Assembly: GCA_963772555.1 (NCBI GenBank)
Contig: CAVYXQ010000018.1
Location: 136,516 to 200,515, forward strand
Direction: 5' to 3'
Origin: Roseiarcus sp963772555
GTDB lineage: Bacteria > Pseudomonadota > Alphaproteobacteria > Rhizobiales > Beijerinckiaceae
Length of the DNA stretch: 64,000 bases
Position numbers and translations under genes: made by a program. This document shows positions 15,741 through 25,180 of this stretch, in pieces; the first letter of the stretch is position 1, and every line of letters starts with the position of its first letter. The notes under the pieces are model-generated. The model was given only the letters and a program-made list of their open reading frames with translations. It searched no databases and had not been told where the DNA came from.

Positions 15741-17258
15741 CTAGGGACGAACGACCGGCGGAAAGCGCGCCATCGCCTCGAGCGCGTCGAGGTCGATGCT
15801 GTTGCGCATATATTGCTTCGAGGCGTCGCGGAACGGCTGAAAATCCCAGGCGCGAACGTCTCCCTTGGTCAGGGCGGCGTCGATGAGCCGGCGGCGCCGC
15901 TGGCTCCCGCGCACCGCCGCATCGAGCCGGGGAAGATCCCAGCGGCGGGCGACCTCGGCGCGGAATTCGGCGACCTGACCGGCATGCTTGGGCAAGGCCG
16001 CCAGATTGCTGCGCTCGCCCGGATCCCGGGCGACGTCGTAGAGCTGGTCGGGATCGGCCGGCGAATGGATGAATTTGAGCCGCCCCCGGCGGATCATGAC
16101 GATCGGGGCGATGGCCCCCTCAGCCAGATATTCGCCGATCGCCTCGTCGTGGCCGCTGCGCCCGGCAAGATGGGGGGTCAGGCTTCGCCCGTCGGTCGGG
16201 GTCATCCCCGCATCGCCGCCGGAGAGATCGACGAGGGTCGGAAGCAGGTCGACGAGCGAGACGCTCGCCCCGACGCGGCGCGGCGCGAAACGGCCGGGGC
16301 TCGAAACGACGAGCGGCACGCGGGCCGCGCCCTCGAAGAAGCTCATCTTGTACCAGAGGCCGCGCTCGCCCAGCATCTCGCCGTGATCGCTGACCAGAAT
16401 GACGATTGTGTCCTCGGCGAGCCCGCCGGCGCTGAGCGCTTGCATCAGCCGGCCGAGAGTGTCGTCGATGAAGGAGATGGCGCCGAAATAGGCCTGGCGG
16501 GCGTTGCGCACCTGATCGTCCGTCACCGGCTCTGCGTCCATCGCGCAGACGTGGCGAAGCCGGAGGGAATGCGGATCGAGCTCGGCCCGCGGGATCGGCG
16601 GCGAGGGCGGCTCGATGTCCTCGTGCCGGTAGAGATCCCAGTAGCGCTGGGGAACGGCGAAAGGGTCGTGCGGATGGGTGAACGAGGCGACCAGGAGGAA
16701 GGGCCGCCTGTCTTTCGCCCGCGCGATGTCGAAGATGGCGCGCTCGGCCAGGAAGGCCGCCTCCTCGTCGAAATCGAGCTGGTTGGTGCGGACGCAGATG
16801 CCGGCCTCGGCGACCGAGCTCATGTTGTGGTACCAGCTCGGCCGTTCCTCGGGGCGGTCCCAGTCGGGGGTCCAGCCGTAGTCCGCGGGGTAGATGTCGG
16901 TCGTCAGCCGCTCTTCGAAGCCGTGCAGCTGGTCCGGTCCGCAGAAGTGCATCTTGCCGGCGAGCGTGGTGCGGTAGCCGCGAAGCCTTAGGCAATGGGC
17001 GAAGGTCGGGATGTCGGCGGAGAACTCGGCGGCGTTGTCGTAGACGCGCGTCTCCGACGGCAGGCGCCCGGCCATGAACGAGGCGCGCGAGGGCGAACAC
17101 AACGGGCTGTTGCAATAGGCGCTGTCGAACACGACGCCGCTTCCCGCCAGCGCCTGCGTGTGCGGCGCGCGAACGAGCCGGTGACCGTAAATCGGCAGGA
17201 ACGCCGGCGCCATCTGGTCGGCCATGACGATGAGAAAGTTCGGCGCTGCGGCGGTCAT
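15741..17258 (-). CDS. betC: Choline-sulfatase
   Basis: 505 residues. The sulfatase signature CSPSR begins at Cys54, which maturation converts to formylglycine. Metal ligands include Asp14 of VMADQMAP and the later VSDHGEMLGERGLW. The start (NFLIVMADQMAPAFLPIYG) and the C-terminal FRDASKQYMRNSIDLDALE are choline-sulfatase features. Reaction: choline-O-sulfate to choline and sulfate, in the cytoplasm, giving choline for glycine betaine synthesis. The ATG overlaps the stop of the upstream solute-binding gene by four bases, so the two are translationally coupled. Confidence 0.9.
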   Translation of the reverse strand: MTAAAPNFLIVMADQMAPAFLPIYGHRLVRAPHTQALAGSGVVFDSAYCNSPLCSPSRASFMAGRLPSETRVYDNAAEFSADIPTFAHCLRLRGYRTTLAGKMHFCGPDQLHGFEERLTTDIYPADYGWTPDWDRPEERPSWYHNMSSVAEAGICVRTNQLDFDEEAAFLAERAIFDIARAKDRRPFLLVASFTHPHDPFAVPQRYWDLYRHEDIEPPSPPIPRAELDPHSLRLRHVCAMDAEPVTDDQVRNARQAYFGAISFIDDTLGRLMQALSAGGLAEDTIVILVSDHGEMLGERGLWYKMSFFEGAARVPLVVSSPGRFAPRRVGASVSLVDLLPTLVDLSGGDAGMTPTDGRSLTPHLAGRSGHDEAIGEYLAEGAIAPIVMIRRGRLKFIHSPADPDQLYDVARDPGERSNLAALPKHAGQVAEFRAEVARRWDLPRLDAAVRGSQRRRRLIDAALTKGDVRAWDFQPFRDASKQYMRNSIDLDALEAMARFPPVVRP

Positions 17259-18394
17259 CGCCTTGTCCTCTTTTTCGGCGTCTCTTTCGCGGGCTTGGCC
17301 GGCTTGGCGTTCTTGGCGGTTTTGGAGGTTTTGGCGTTCTCGGGGGGCCGCGCCTTGGTTCGCTCCCATTCCTTTTCGATCACAGGAAGGAGCCTGGCGT
17401 CGTAGACGCCGATTGGCCACAGCGCCCTGAAATTGTCCGAGGGCGTGATCGTCTCGGCGCTCGTCAATCCGGTCGCGGCGGTCGCTTCGGCGGCGATCCC
17501 GGGACGCAGCAGAAAATCGGCCAGGGCCGCCGCCTCCCTCGGGTGAGGCGCGTCGCGCGGCTCGGCGAGCGCGTCGATCGCCATCGGGCCGCCCTCCCGC
17601 GGTTCGGCGAAGCGGATGTCGAAGCCGGCCCGGCCCTCGCGGCTCCGGCGCGAGGCGATCTCGGCCTGCGCCGCGTCGCCGATGGTCAGACAGACCGCGC
17701 CGCCGGCGATCGCCGCGATCGGATCGCGCGATTCCGGCAGGCGCACCGCGGCCCGGGCGCGAAGGATCAGATCTGCCCCCGCCTTCACGTCGCGCTCGCG
17801 CAGGTTGGACGGATTGATGCCGAGAAGGCGCCAGGCGGCGATGAAGACCTCGTCGCGCGAATCGGGAAGCGCCACGCCGCAGGGCGCGAGCTTGCGGCCG
17901 ACGTCCGGCGCGAGCGCCGCAGCCCAGGAATTCGGCGGTCCGCCCAGGAGCCGCGGCGCCTTTTCCGCATCGTACAGAAGGCCTGTCGCTGACCAGCCCC
18001 AGGCGAGCGCGTAAGCGCCGCCGGGGTCGTAGGCCATGAGTTTCGCCGCGATCGGCGGCGCGATCCGGCGTGCGTTGGCGATTTGCGCCTTGTCGATCTT
18101 GCGCAGCTCCCCCGACGTTATCGCCCGAGCGAGCGCGGGCCCCGGCAGGATGACGAGATCGTAGGGTCCCTCCTTCATCAGCGCCGGGATTTTGGCGCTG
18201 TCGCCGTAAGCGTCGTAGGCGACCTCGAAGCCGCTTTCCCGTTCGAACTCCCGCAGCGTTCTTGCGTTGAAGGCGCCGGAGGGGGCGAGCAGACGGACGA
18301 TCTTGAGCGCCGGCTTGGCCGGCGGCGCGAAAGGCGACGCCTCGAGAGCGCCCGCGCTGAGGATGGCGGCGGCGGCGATGAGCGCCGTCAGCAT
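17255..18394 (-). CDS. Periplasmic solute-binding protein (PotD/PotF-like) with Lys-rich tail
   Basis: 379 residues. A signal peptide lies at about 1-20 (LTALIAAAAILSAGALEA). The body looks like a type 2 periplasmic binding protein of the polyamine/Fe group (LKIVRLLAPSGAFNARTLREFE, YDLVILPG, GIAAEATAATGLTSA). Family knowledge suggests binding of a small cationic amine; coupling to betC makes choline or choline-O-sulfate plausible. No ABC permease or ATPase is adjacent. The last 33 residues are an odd low-complexity Lys/Ala/Pro tail (KTAKNAKPAKPAKE...KKRTRR), whose end overlaps the betC start. Confidence 0.72.
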   Translation of the reverse strand: MLTALIAAAAILSAGALEASPFAPPAKPALKIVRLLAPSGAFNARTLREFERESGFEVAYDAYGDSAKIPALMKEGPYDLVILPGPALARAITSGELRKIDKAQIANARRIAPPIAAKLMAYDPGGAYALAWGWSATGLLYDAEKAPRLLGGPPNSWAAALAPDVGRKLAPCGVALPDSRDEVFIAAWRLLGINPSNLRERDVKAGADLILRARAAVRLPESRDPIAAIAGGAVCLTIGDAAQAEIASRRSREGRAGFDIRFAEPREGGPMAIDALAEPRDAPHPREAAALADFLLRPGIAAEATAATGLTSAETITPSDNFRALWPIGVYDARLLPVIEKEWERTKARPPENAKTSKTAKNAKPAKPAKETPKKRTRR

Positions 18395-18642
18395 GTCGCC
18401 GGCGCGCCGGCGACTTCGGTCAGGCGCTCGAGCGCCCCATCCCGGGTTTTGTGGCCGGCCCCGACGTCGTCGAAAACGGAATTCATCGCATGCCCGTCCG
18501 ATCGTCTCCCGCCCACGGAACCTCTGAGCCAGCTTGGCTATGCGGCAGATACGGTGTCGGTCAAGCGCGTTATTCTCGCAAGGCCCGGGAGGATTGATGC
18601 GGGGCTTTGCGGCCGCTAGAGGAGGCCGCGGCAAGGACGGCG

Positions 18643-19893
18643 ATGACAAGGTCGGCTTTCGGTTTCTGGCGCGTCCATCGATTGAGGCCCAACCGCGGTG
18701 AGGCGGTCGGCGTCGTCGCGAGGCTGCGGATCGACGCGCCGAGCTCGAGCCGGAACGTTCTGCTGCCCTACTCGAGCGGTCTCGGCTATTTCGTCGTCCC
18801 CGCGAAGGGCCCAATCGCCATTGCGGCAGGGGAGCACTTTCGCGCCGAAAGGCTCGGTCTCATCATCTCGCTCTGGGTGCGATTGCGGCTGGCGCTTCTC
18901 TTCAAGAAAAAGAAGTACCTGAAGTTCGAGGCGTTTTCCTTATTTTCCTACGGCCCCAAGCCCGAACGGAAGCGCTTCACGACCTTCAACCAGAACATGT
19001 TCAACACCGGAGTTGCGCTCGACGGCGACCTCGTCGTCCGCCATCCCGAGCTTCTGACCGGCTGGCCCAAGATCGCGCCCAAGCGGACCGCGTCCGCCCC
19101 CGGAGCCGCCAATCCCGCCGCGATCGTCGTCCACATCTATTACGAGGATGCCTGGCCAGACATCGCCGAGGTCCTCAAGCGGCTGACAATTCCCTATGAC
19201 CTGATCGTCACGACCGTGCCGGGCCGGGAGCGCCTCGCCCAGGAAATCCGCCGGGATTTTCCCGAGGCCGAGATCGAGATGGTGGAAAATCGGGGACGCG
19301 ATGTCCGCCCTTTCCTCGCGCTCCTGGAAAGCGGGCGGTTCGATCGGTACCGATATGTTTGCAAAGTGCACGGCAAGAAATCGGACGACGGCGGCCGCAT
19401 GTCCTACATGGGGTTGCTATGGCGCAGGAGGCTCCTGTTCGACCTTCTCGGCGCACCGGGAGTGGCCGAGAGGACGGTCGAGCGTTTCGAACGCGAGCCG
19501 GCCGTCGGGATGATCGGCTCCGGCGTGTTCCGCCTGCCGAGCAAGACATATTCCGAGGATCTTTCCTGGGGCCAGAACCGCGGCATGGTCCTTGGCTTCG
19601 CCGCCAAAATGGGGGTGGCCCCCGAGACGTTCCGCCTCGATTTCTTCGGCGGCACCATGTTCTGGGTTCGGCCGGAGGCCCTTCGACCGCTTCGCGACCT
19701 GCGCCTTGCCTCGGCCTTTCCCGATGAGCAGGGCCGCCACGACGGCGCGCTGGAGCATGCGGCCGAACGCCTGTTCGCGACGTCGGTCGTGGCGGCCGGA
19801 TACCATTTGGCGGACAGCGACGGCGCGAGCGGCGCCGGCGCGGCCGAGGCGGCGGATTATGCGTTGCGTCCCGGTCCTGCCGTAGGGTATTGA
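18643..19893 (+). CDS. RgpF-like rhamnan-synthesis glycosyltransferase
   Basis: 416 residues. The core AIVVHIYYEDAWPDIAEVL (near 157) and the later ENRGRDVRPFL and YRYVCKVHGKKS motifs are characteristic of rhamnan synthesis protein F domains. These transfer or modify rhamnose-type residues on cell-wall polysaccharides. It ends with FFGGTMFWVRPEALRPL, also typical. The N-terminal 110 residues are less conserved. It opens the surface-glycan locus and points right, opposite to the adjacent solute-binding gene. Confidence 0.82.
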   Translation: MTRSAFGFWRVHRLRPNRGEAVGVVARLRIDAPSSSRNVLLPYSSGLGYFVVPAKGPIAIAAGEHFRAERLGLIISLWVRLRLALLFKKKKYLKFEAFSLFSYGPKPERKRFTTFNQNMFNTGVALDGDLVVRHPELLTGWPKIAPKRTASAPGAANPAAIVVHIYYEDAWPDIAEVLKRLTIPYDLIVTTVPGRERLAQEIRRDFPEAEIEMVENRGRDVRPFLALLESGRFDRYRYVCKVHGKKSDDGGRMSYMGLLWRRRLLFDLLGAPGVAERTVERFEREPAVGMIGSGVFRLPSKTYSEDLSWGQNRGMVLGFAAKMGVAPETFRLDFFGGTMFWVRPEALRPLRDLRLASAFPDEQGRHDGALEHAAERLFATSVVAAGYHLADSDGASGAGAAEAADYALRPGPAVGY

Positions 19894-19992
19894 CGCCCCT
19901 CGCAGCGGGACGAACCGGGGAACAGCTTGGGCTCATTGAACGCCGCGTCGGAGTCTTACCGGATCGGTCCCGTTTCCGCAGGCCCACAAAGC

Positions 19993-20973
19993 ATGCGCAT
20001 GACAGTGGCGGCGGTCATTCCGCTTTATAACGGCGCCGAGTTCATCGAAGAAGCCATCCAAAGCGTGCTGCGGCAAACTGAGCCGGCCGACGAGATCCTC
20101 GTTGTCGACGACGGATCGACGGACGAGGGCCCCGAAATCGTTCGAGCGCTCTCCAAGCTCAATCCGATAATTCTCCTCAGCAAGCCGAATGGCGGCCAAT
20201 CTTCCGCGCGGAATATGGCGGTAAGGCACACGACTTGCTCGCATATCGCCTTCCTCGACCAGGACGACGCCTGGTACGAGGACCATCTGGAGATTCTCAA
20301 GACGCAGTTTCGCCATTCGTCCGTGCGAAAGCTGGCCCTCGTCTACGGAAATCTCGATTTTGTCGATCGTCGCGGCAGGATGGTCGCCTATAGCATTCTG
20401 AACGACATCCCTTCGCCGCAGCCTAAAACGTCGCTCAGGCAATGCCTCGAGCAGGACCTGTTCATATTGCCGAGCGCGTCGCTCGTATCGCGCGATGCAA
20501 TTGCGGATGTCGGCTATTTCGACGAGAGGCTGTCGGGCTACGAGGACGACGATCTGTTCACCCTGATGTTCTGGGCGGGCTATCGCAGCGTCTACGTCAA
20601 CCAGGCGGTGACACGGTGGAGATTGTACGGCGGCTCGTCATCCTTCAGTCAGAGGATGGCGAATTCGCGAATGATATACTTCAGGAAACAGATCGAATTG
20701 TTCCCCGACGATCCAGCGGTCGACCCATGGGCGCAGAGGGCCATTGGCCGCCGCTTCATGAAAGTTGTGCTCGCTGAATTCATTGCCGCATCGAAGAGCC
20801 GTGACGTGCCCAGGCTCAAGCGCGCCTGGTCCGACAGCAAGGAGATCGCGCCCGCCATGGGACCCCGCACAGAACGAAGGGTGCAGATGCTTTCCCCGCT
20901 GATTGAGCGGCTCTATGACGGACCCTTGACCAGCGTGGCGCGAAAGCTGGCGCGCTACGCGATCAAGCTTTGA
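19993..20973 (+). CDS. Family 2 glycosyltransferase
   Basis: 326 residues from ATG 19993. A TTG at 19927 would add 22 poorly conserved residues. It has a GT-A fold: AAVIPLYNGAEFIEEAIQSV, then the nucleotide-sugar site EILVVDDGSTD, then the metal site FLDQDDAW, and the acceptor-side ED motif in SGYEDDDLF. No transmembrane helices, so cytoplasmic. It adds one sugar from an NDP-sugar during assembly of the surface glycan. It lies about 100 bp after the RgpF gene on the same strand. Confidence 0.9.
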   Translation: MRMTVAAVIPLYNGAEFIEEAIQSVLRQTEPADEILVVDDGSTDEGPEIVRALSKLNPIILLSKPNGGQSSARNMAVRHTTCSHIAFLDQDDAWYEDHLEILKTQFRHSSVRKLALVYGNLDFVDRRGRMVAYSILNDIPSPQPKTSLRQCLEQDLFILPSASLVSRDAIADVGYFDERLSGYEDDDLFTLMFWAGYRSVYVNQAVTRWRLYGGSSSFSQRMANSRMIYFRKQIELFPDDPAVDPWAQRAIGRRFMKVVLAEFIAASKSRDVPRLKRAWSDSKEIAPAMGPRTERRVQMLSPLIERLYDGPLTSVARKLARYAIKL

Positions 20974-21171
20974 GCGGTCGCAATGCGAATCCGGCATCAA
21001 AGCACGCCTTGTGCAAGGCGGGCACAGGCAAGACGATCGGCCGTCGGTCGCCGATCGATTTTTGGACTGGAACTCTGCCTGTAGTCCTGTAGAAGTGTTC
21101 CCCGTAGATCAGAGGTTTTGGTTTTCAGGCCAAATCTCTTTTCCTCCAGGCGCGGCAAACAGAAGCCTCGC

Positions 21172-21350
21172 GAGCTGAACCAGGTCGAAAACATCCGGCA
21201 GTTCCTGCGCGGCAGCCGGCTCTCAAACTTGGCCTTCGAAACCTACTCGCCGCCGCCTGCGACGCCTGGCGCAAGCTTATCGCCCAGCGAGAAACCATCA
21301 CCTCGATCGGAGTGCGCCAATGGGCCCAAATCGTCTGTCAGATCCCATGA
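21172..21350 (+). pseudogene. C-terminal scrap of an IS630-family transposase
   Basis: The frame ELNQVENIRQFLRG...SNLAFETY matches the end of IS630-type DDE transposases, with the catalytic Glu in NQVEN. After ETY a small deletion shifts the frame to AACDAWRKLIAQ, ETITSIG and a stop at 21350. No other part of the element remains. The rest of the 20974-21401 gap shows nothing else recognisable. It marks past transposition at the edge of the leftward glycan operon. Confidence 0.6.
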
Positions 21351-21401
21351 TTCTTGGTATAACCCCGTCAATCTCGCTGTCGAAAGTCTCGTTGCTCCGG
21401 T

Positions 21402-22397
21402 TCATTCCAGAACTATCGCCGAGTAACGCCTTCCGTTCTTGTTAGGATTGGAATTGTCGGATGTCGAAAAATACAATTGCTGCCCCCAATGCGAATAGGC
21501 TCCTTGACCTCGTTCGCGAATGCCCTGGTGCGGTGAATGCGACGGGCCCAGGAGCTGATCGTCCTCGAAAAGCAGAAGCGTGGATCGGCCCGGAGACCCG
21601 ATATGGTCGGAGACGTCCACCAGCTTGGGCAGCGGAAATGTCCAACAGTGGCCTGCTTCGGGCTGTGCATTTTCCAAATCAACTCTTGTCCTGACGACGA
21701 CCGCTGTCGTCACGCCATCTTCGAAAGTGTATGGAAGAAACCAACGTGCGTTTTTGCGCGGCGCCGTCGACGCAGAGTAAAGGAATTGCGTCGGCCGGGG
21801 ACGATCGACGACCTTTTCTCCTCGCCGCGCGGCGAATAGATAGAGATGAAGGCCACGGTCGATCGAGCCTGCCTGGCCGTCTCGGGGCTCGCCAGGGCGG
21901 AGAGAGCGAACGGTCCATTTTTCGGGCTTTTCGAGCGGACGCGAATACAAGGCCGATTCCAGGGGTTCGAACCCGGCCGCCTCATAATAGTCGAACATGA
22001 GAGTCGGGCTGAATTGATAAAAGCCATGATTGACCCATCCATTGCATGGGAGAACGTGAACGACGACGCCGCCCGGGCGCAACATGCGCGTGATCGAGGT
22101 CAGCGCGTTGGGAACATGAAAGACGTGTTCCAGGGTGCCGCCGTTGAAGACTGCGTCGAACTGGCCCACCAGACGCTCCGGCAGTTCGTCGTCGTTTAAG
22201 TCGAAGATGTGGTCCGCTCCTTCGAAGTCTGAAACATCCAACGCGCGCAGCGTCGAAAAGCCCAGTTTCGAGAAATAGGCGCGAGCGTCGCCGCCGCTCT
22301 CGACAGCCATGACGCCCAATGTGCAGATCGCGCCAGAAAACTTCGCGCGCTTCGCCAGTTCGGATAGTAAGGGATCGAGCGCAGCGCTAATTCCCAT
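21402..22397 (-). CDS. Class I methyltransferase with C-terminal SHW module
   Basis: 331 residues. Residues 20-160 form a SAM-dependent methyltransferase: the acidic strand end FNGGTLEHV and the RMLRPGGVVVHVLP motif are clear. Residues about 272-331 carry the recurring module seen in three other enzymes here: LFEDDQLLGPSH, then AYSHWGQQLYFSTSDNSNP, then NGRRY. It is the last gene of a leftward series. Inference: it methylates a sugar or nucleotide-sugar of the surface glycan, and the module may recognise that glycan or a partner. The module is at the extreme C-terminus, so it is likely a separate domain. Confidence 0.75.
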   Translation of the reverse strand: MGISAALDPLLSELAKRAKFSGAICTLGVMAVESGGDARAYFSKLGFSTLRALDVSDFEGADHIFDLNDDELPERLVGQFDAVFNGGTLEHVFHVPNALTSITRMLRPGGVVVHVLPCNGWVNHGFYQFSPTLMFDYYEAAGFEPLESALYSRPLEKPEKWTVRSLRPGEPRDGQAGSIDRGLHLYLFAARRGEKVVDRPRPTQFLYSASTAPRKNARWFLPYTFEDGVTTAVVVRTRVDLENAQPEAGHCWTFPLPKLVDVSDHIGSPGRSTLLLFEDDQLLGPSHSPHQGIRERGQGAYSHWGQQLYFSTSDNSNPNKNGRRYSAIVLE

Positions 22398-22451
22398 TGC
22401 CCTTGTGCCGTCCCCGAATGAAAACGCGTTGGAGCTGGTCTCGGCGGTCCA

Positions 22452-23528
22452 TCACACAGCACCATTGCGGCGAGTTGCCGGGAGACCACAAATGACCATT
22501 CCTTGTCCGGTCGGCAGATGCAAGACGACATCGCCTGTCGCTTTGAAGAAACCATCGAAGGCTTTTCTGGCGCCGGGGCAGGTCTCAAATCCACAATCAT
22601 CACAGAGAATAATACCATGCCGCGACATCTTCGGATAAAAATAGGCGAGAGCATCGAGGGTTGGCTGGTGCAAATCCACATCGACATGCACAAAAGAAAA
22701 AACGTCTTGGGAATGTTTGTCGAAGGCCTCAGGAATCCAGCCTTTGTGATAGACGATATGGGTCGCCACCTCCCGCAGATTGTCTTGAACCTCCTCCAGA
22801 CCGCCCAACATGTCGCCCTTCGCCCAGTGCCCGCCATCGATCGAGGCCGGCGCGGAAAGCCCCTCGAACGAGTCATAGAGATGGAGCTTCCCGGCTGATC
22901 CGGCGTTCCTTAGTTCCTTGGCTAGAATGTAGGCGCTCGCTCCCTTGTACACGCCGCACTCTGCGAAGTGGCCTTCTTCGCCCGATGCTAGTCGCGCCAA
23001 CTCTCGCATGAGGAACTTTCTGTCGTAGCTTCTGTAGACTCCTTCCGAAAGCTTCTCGAAGTCCTCCCTGAACTCCTTGTCCAGAAACATGCTGCGCTTA
23101 ATTTCCGACAGATGCTCCCCGGGAACCAGCACCGCCGCGAGTTCTTCGATCTCCGTGTAGCGCTGATCGACGCTCAGAGCCTCGAAGTCGAGGGTCGCGA
23201 GCTTCGACAGCAACATGTTGGCGCAGTGGGTCGCAGCGGGAATTAGGGCCTGATAGATCCGGCCATTGCTTTCCGGAGGCGATCCGTCAGACGAGGAGAA
23301 ATAGATGTCCTTCCCCCAATGAGAAAAGCGGCCCCCTCCAAAACGCCTGACGTCGGCGTGAGCCGAGCGGCCCGGTCCGATCTCGACGCCATCTTCGAAT
23401 AGGCGAAGGGCCGAAACCGTGGCCCCGCTGCTATCACCGGGCGCGTCCTCGGGAGCCGCTGCGATCCTGCAGAACCCCTCTTCGACGACAAAATTGCCGA
23501 GCTTGGTGATACGTGCTTTTGACGACAC
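22452..23528 (-). CDS. TylF-family O-methyltransferase with N-terminal SHW module
   Basis: 358 residues. The GTG at 23528 is chosen because GGAGGAG sits eight to nine bases upstream; a GTG at 23546 would place the start inside that site. Residues about 40-95 hold the SHW module (LRLFEDGVEIGPG, FSHWGKDIYFSSSDGSPP, SNGR). Residues 150-350 are a TylF/macrocin-type methyltransferase: EGHFAECGVYKGASAYILA for SAM and FVHVDVDLHQPT for the metal. Family members methylate sugar hydroxyls. The module sits at the opposite end of the protein from the neighbouring methyltransferase. Confidence 0.82.
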   Translation of the reverse strand: MSSKARITKLGNFVVEEGFCRIAAAPEDAPGDSSGATVSALRLFEDGVEIGPGRSAHADVRRFGGGRFSHWGKDIYFSSSDGSPPESNGRIYQALIPAATHCANMLLSKLATLDFEALSVDQRYTEIEELAAVLVPGEHLSEIKRSMFLDKEFREDFEKLSEGVYRSYDRKFLMRELARLASGEEGHFAECGVYKGASAYILAKELRNAGSAGKLHLYDSFEGLSAPASIDGGHWAKGDMLGGLEEVQDNLREVATHIVYHKGWIPEAFDKHSQDVFSFVHVDVDLHQPTLDALAYFYPKMSRHGIILCDDCGFETCPGARKAFDGFFKATGDVVLHLPTGQGMVICGLPATRRNGAV

Positions 23529-23585
23529 TCTATCTTTCTCCTCCACGCATCACTGACTTTCGGTGTGACGCCAACCGTGGTTTGC

Positions 23586-24441
23586 CTATTTGCGGACGGC
23601 AAGAATATTGATTCCTCCGCCAGCCGGGATGGCCGCGCGAACCTTCATCACGTCCTCCGGCAAGACAAGCCCGCGCGCTATGTCGAGGAGCTCGTAGCCT
23701 GCAGCCCAGAGGAGCCGGAGATTGTCATCAAACTCGGTCGGATCGCGGCAATAGACGTAAGGCGCCAGCTCCATCATGATCTTCGGCTTGAATTGATCGA
23801 GGGCGCCACGGCTGCCTGCGAGGACCTTGTGCTCATTGCCGTCGACGTCGAGCTTGATGAAATCGATCCTCGTCAAGCCGCGCGCCGCGACAAATTCGTC
23901 GAGGGCGCCCAGGGTTGCGCCTGAAGTCGACGTCAGCCGGCCCGCATGGTCCTTGTGCAGATTGTCCGATCGATCAAGCGGCCAACTGGCATAGACGCCT
24001 TCGCTCAGCGATTCCGCGGAGCTCGCCGCCAGCATGATCTGACAAGAACTCGATGGCCGGCGCCAGCTGCGGATTGAGTTCGATATTGCGACGGAGCTTG
24101 GCGAAGGCGAAATCGCTGGGTTCGAAGGCGATGACGCGTCCGTTCGGCCCAGCGAGGCGAGCCAGCGGAAGAGTGTGCGCGCCAATGTTCGCGCCGATAT
24201 CCAGCACAACATCGCCTGGCCGAACATGATCGCGATAGGCGCGCAGAGTGCGCAGTTCGAAGCCGCCCAGGAGATAGATCGCGAAATCGATGCCCTCGCG
24301 CAGGTCGAGCTGCCACACAATGCCGTCCCGTTTGGCGAGGACCAGCGGTCCGCGGCCAGCCAGCCGACGCCCCTGAATGACCGATGCGGCCAGAACTCTG
24401 GCGATGCGGATCTTGCTCTTGGTGCTGAGCATTGGGTTCAC
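23586..24441 (-). pseudogene. FkbM-family methyltransferase, one frameshift
   Basis: The N-terminal half reads in one frame (LDIGANIGAHTLPLARLAG, RVIAFEPSDFAFAKL) and the C-terminal half in another (QIMLAASSAE, then FIKLDVDGNEHKVLAGS, ending INILAVRK). The switch needs removal of one base near GAACTC at 24046-24051. The repaired protein is 284 residues, a normal FkbM length. The start is taken as the GTG at 24441, overlapping the upstream stop as GTGA like the three gene junctions before it; ATG 24432 is the alternative. Family knowledge: SAM-dependent O-methylation of sugars. It is either a true pseudogene or a sequencing indel. Confidence 0.72.
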
Positions 24442-25180
24442 CGTTCTTTGCGGCGCGTGACGAGCAAGTTGCAATAATGATCGGGGCGGGTGGGATCGAG
24501 GCGGGCGACAACGCGGGCAGGATCCTCTGCGCTCCCAATGAGCTCGTACGCCAGCCCCAGGTCGTCGAGCAAACCCAACAGCTCGGCCGGATCGCGCCCT
24601 CCCTGCGCCAGGCCATAGGGCCAGTATTCGATCATTGCCTTCAGATGCGGGTTGTCAGAAAGCATGCGTCGGGCGCCCTCTAGCACTGCGGCTTCGAAGC
24701 CCTGGACATCCACTTTCAGGACGTCCACGTGACTGCCTGGCGGAAATATGTCGTCGAGTTCGAACCACCGGGACATCGATGCAGTGACGCGCCTCGCCAG
24801 TTTCGTAGGTCCTGTGATCGACATTCAGGTCCGGCGACAGGTACAGCGATATGGATCCGGACCGATCGCCGACCGCCGACGCATGAATCGTGACATTTGC
24901 CAGCTTGCCCACATTCGCCTTGAGTTCGGGCAAAGTTATCGGGCGAGGGCTCGAAGGCGACGACTCGACCATTGGGACCGCACAAACGGGCGAGATAGCG
25001 AGTATGAATTCCAATATTCGCGCCCACATCGACGGCGGTCATGCCAAGCCGAACGACCGATCTGAGAACCTCTCGCTCCTTGCGATCGGAGATCGACTTG
25101 TAAGCGCTGTAGAGTGGCAGATAGGCTGTGTAGGCTCGACGATAGAGCTGTTCGCCAAGTTTCAGGATGGACTGGTTCAC
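24438..25180 (-). pseudogene. FkbM-family methyltransferase, two frameshifts
   Basis: Three frames join into one FkbM protein: TAVDVGANIGIHTRYLARL and RVVAFEPSPDNFAR, then LKANVGKLANVTIHASAVGD, then DDIFPPG, VDVLKVDVQGFEAAVLEGA and a final YCNLLVTRR. One extra base is needed to be removed at each of two GAGTTC sites (24922-24927 and 24756-24761, plus strand). After repair the length is 246 residues. The GTG start overlaps the stop of the upstream membrane gene (GTGA). Two clean single-base insertions in an otherwise conserved gene suggest sequencing error or very recent decay. Confidence 0.72.
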
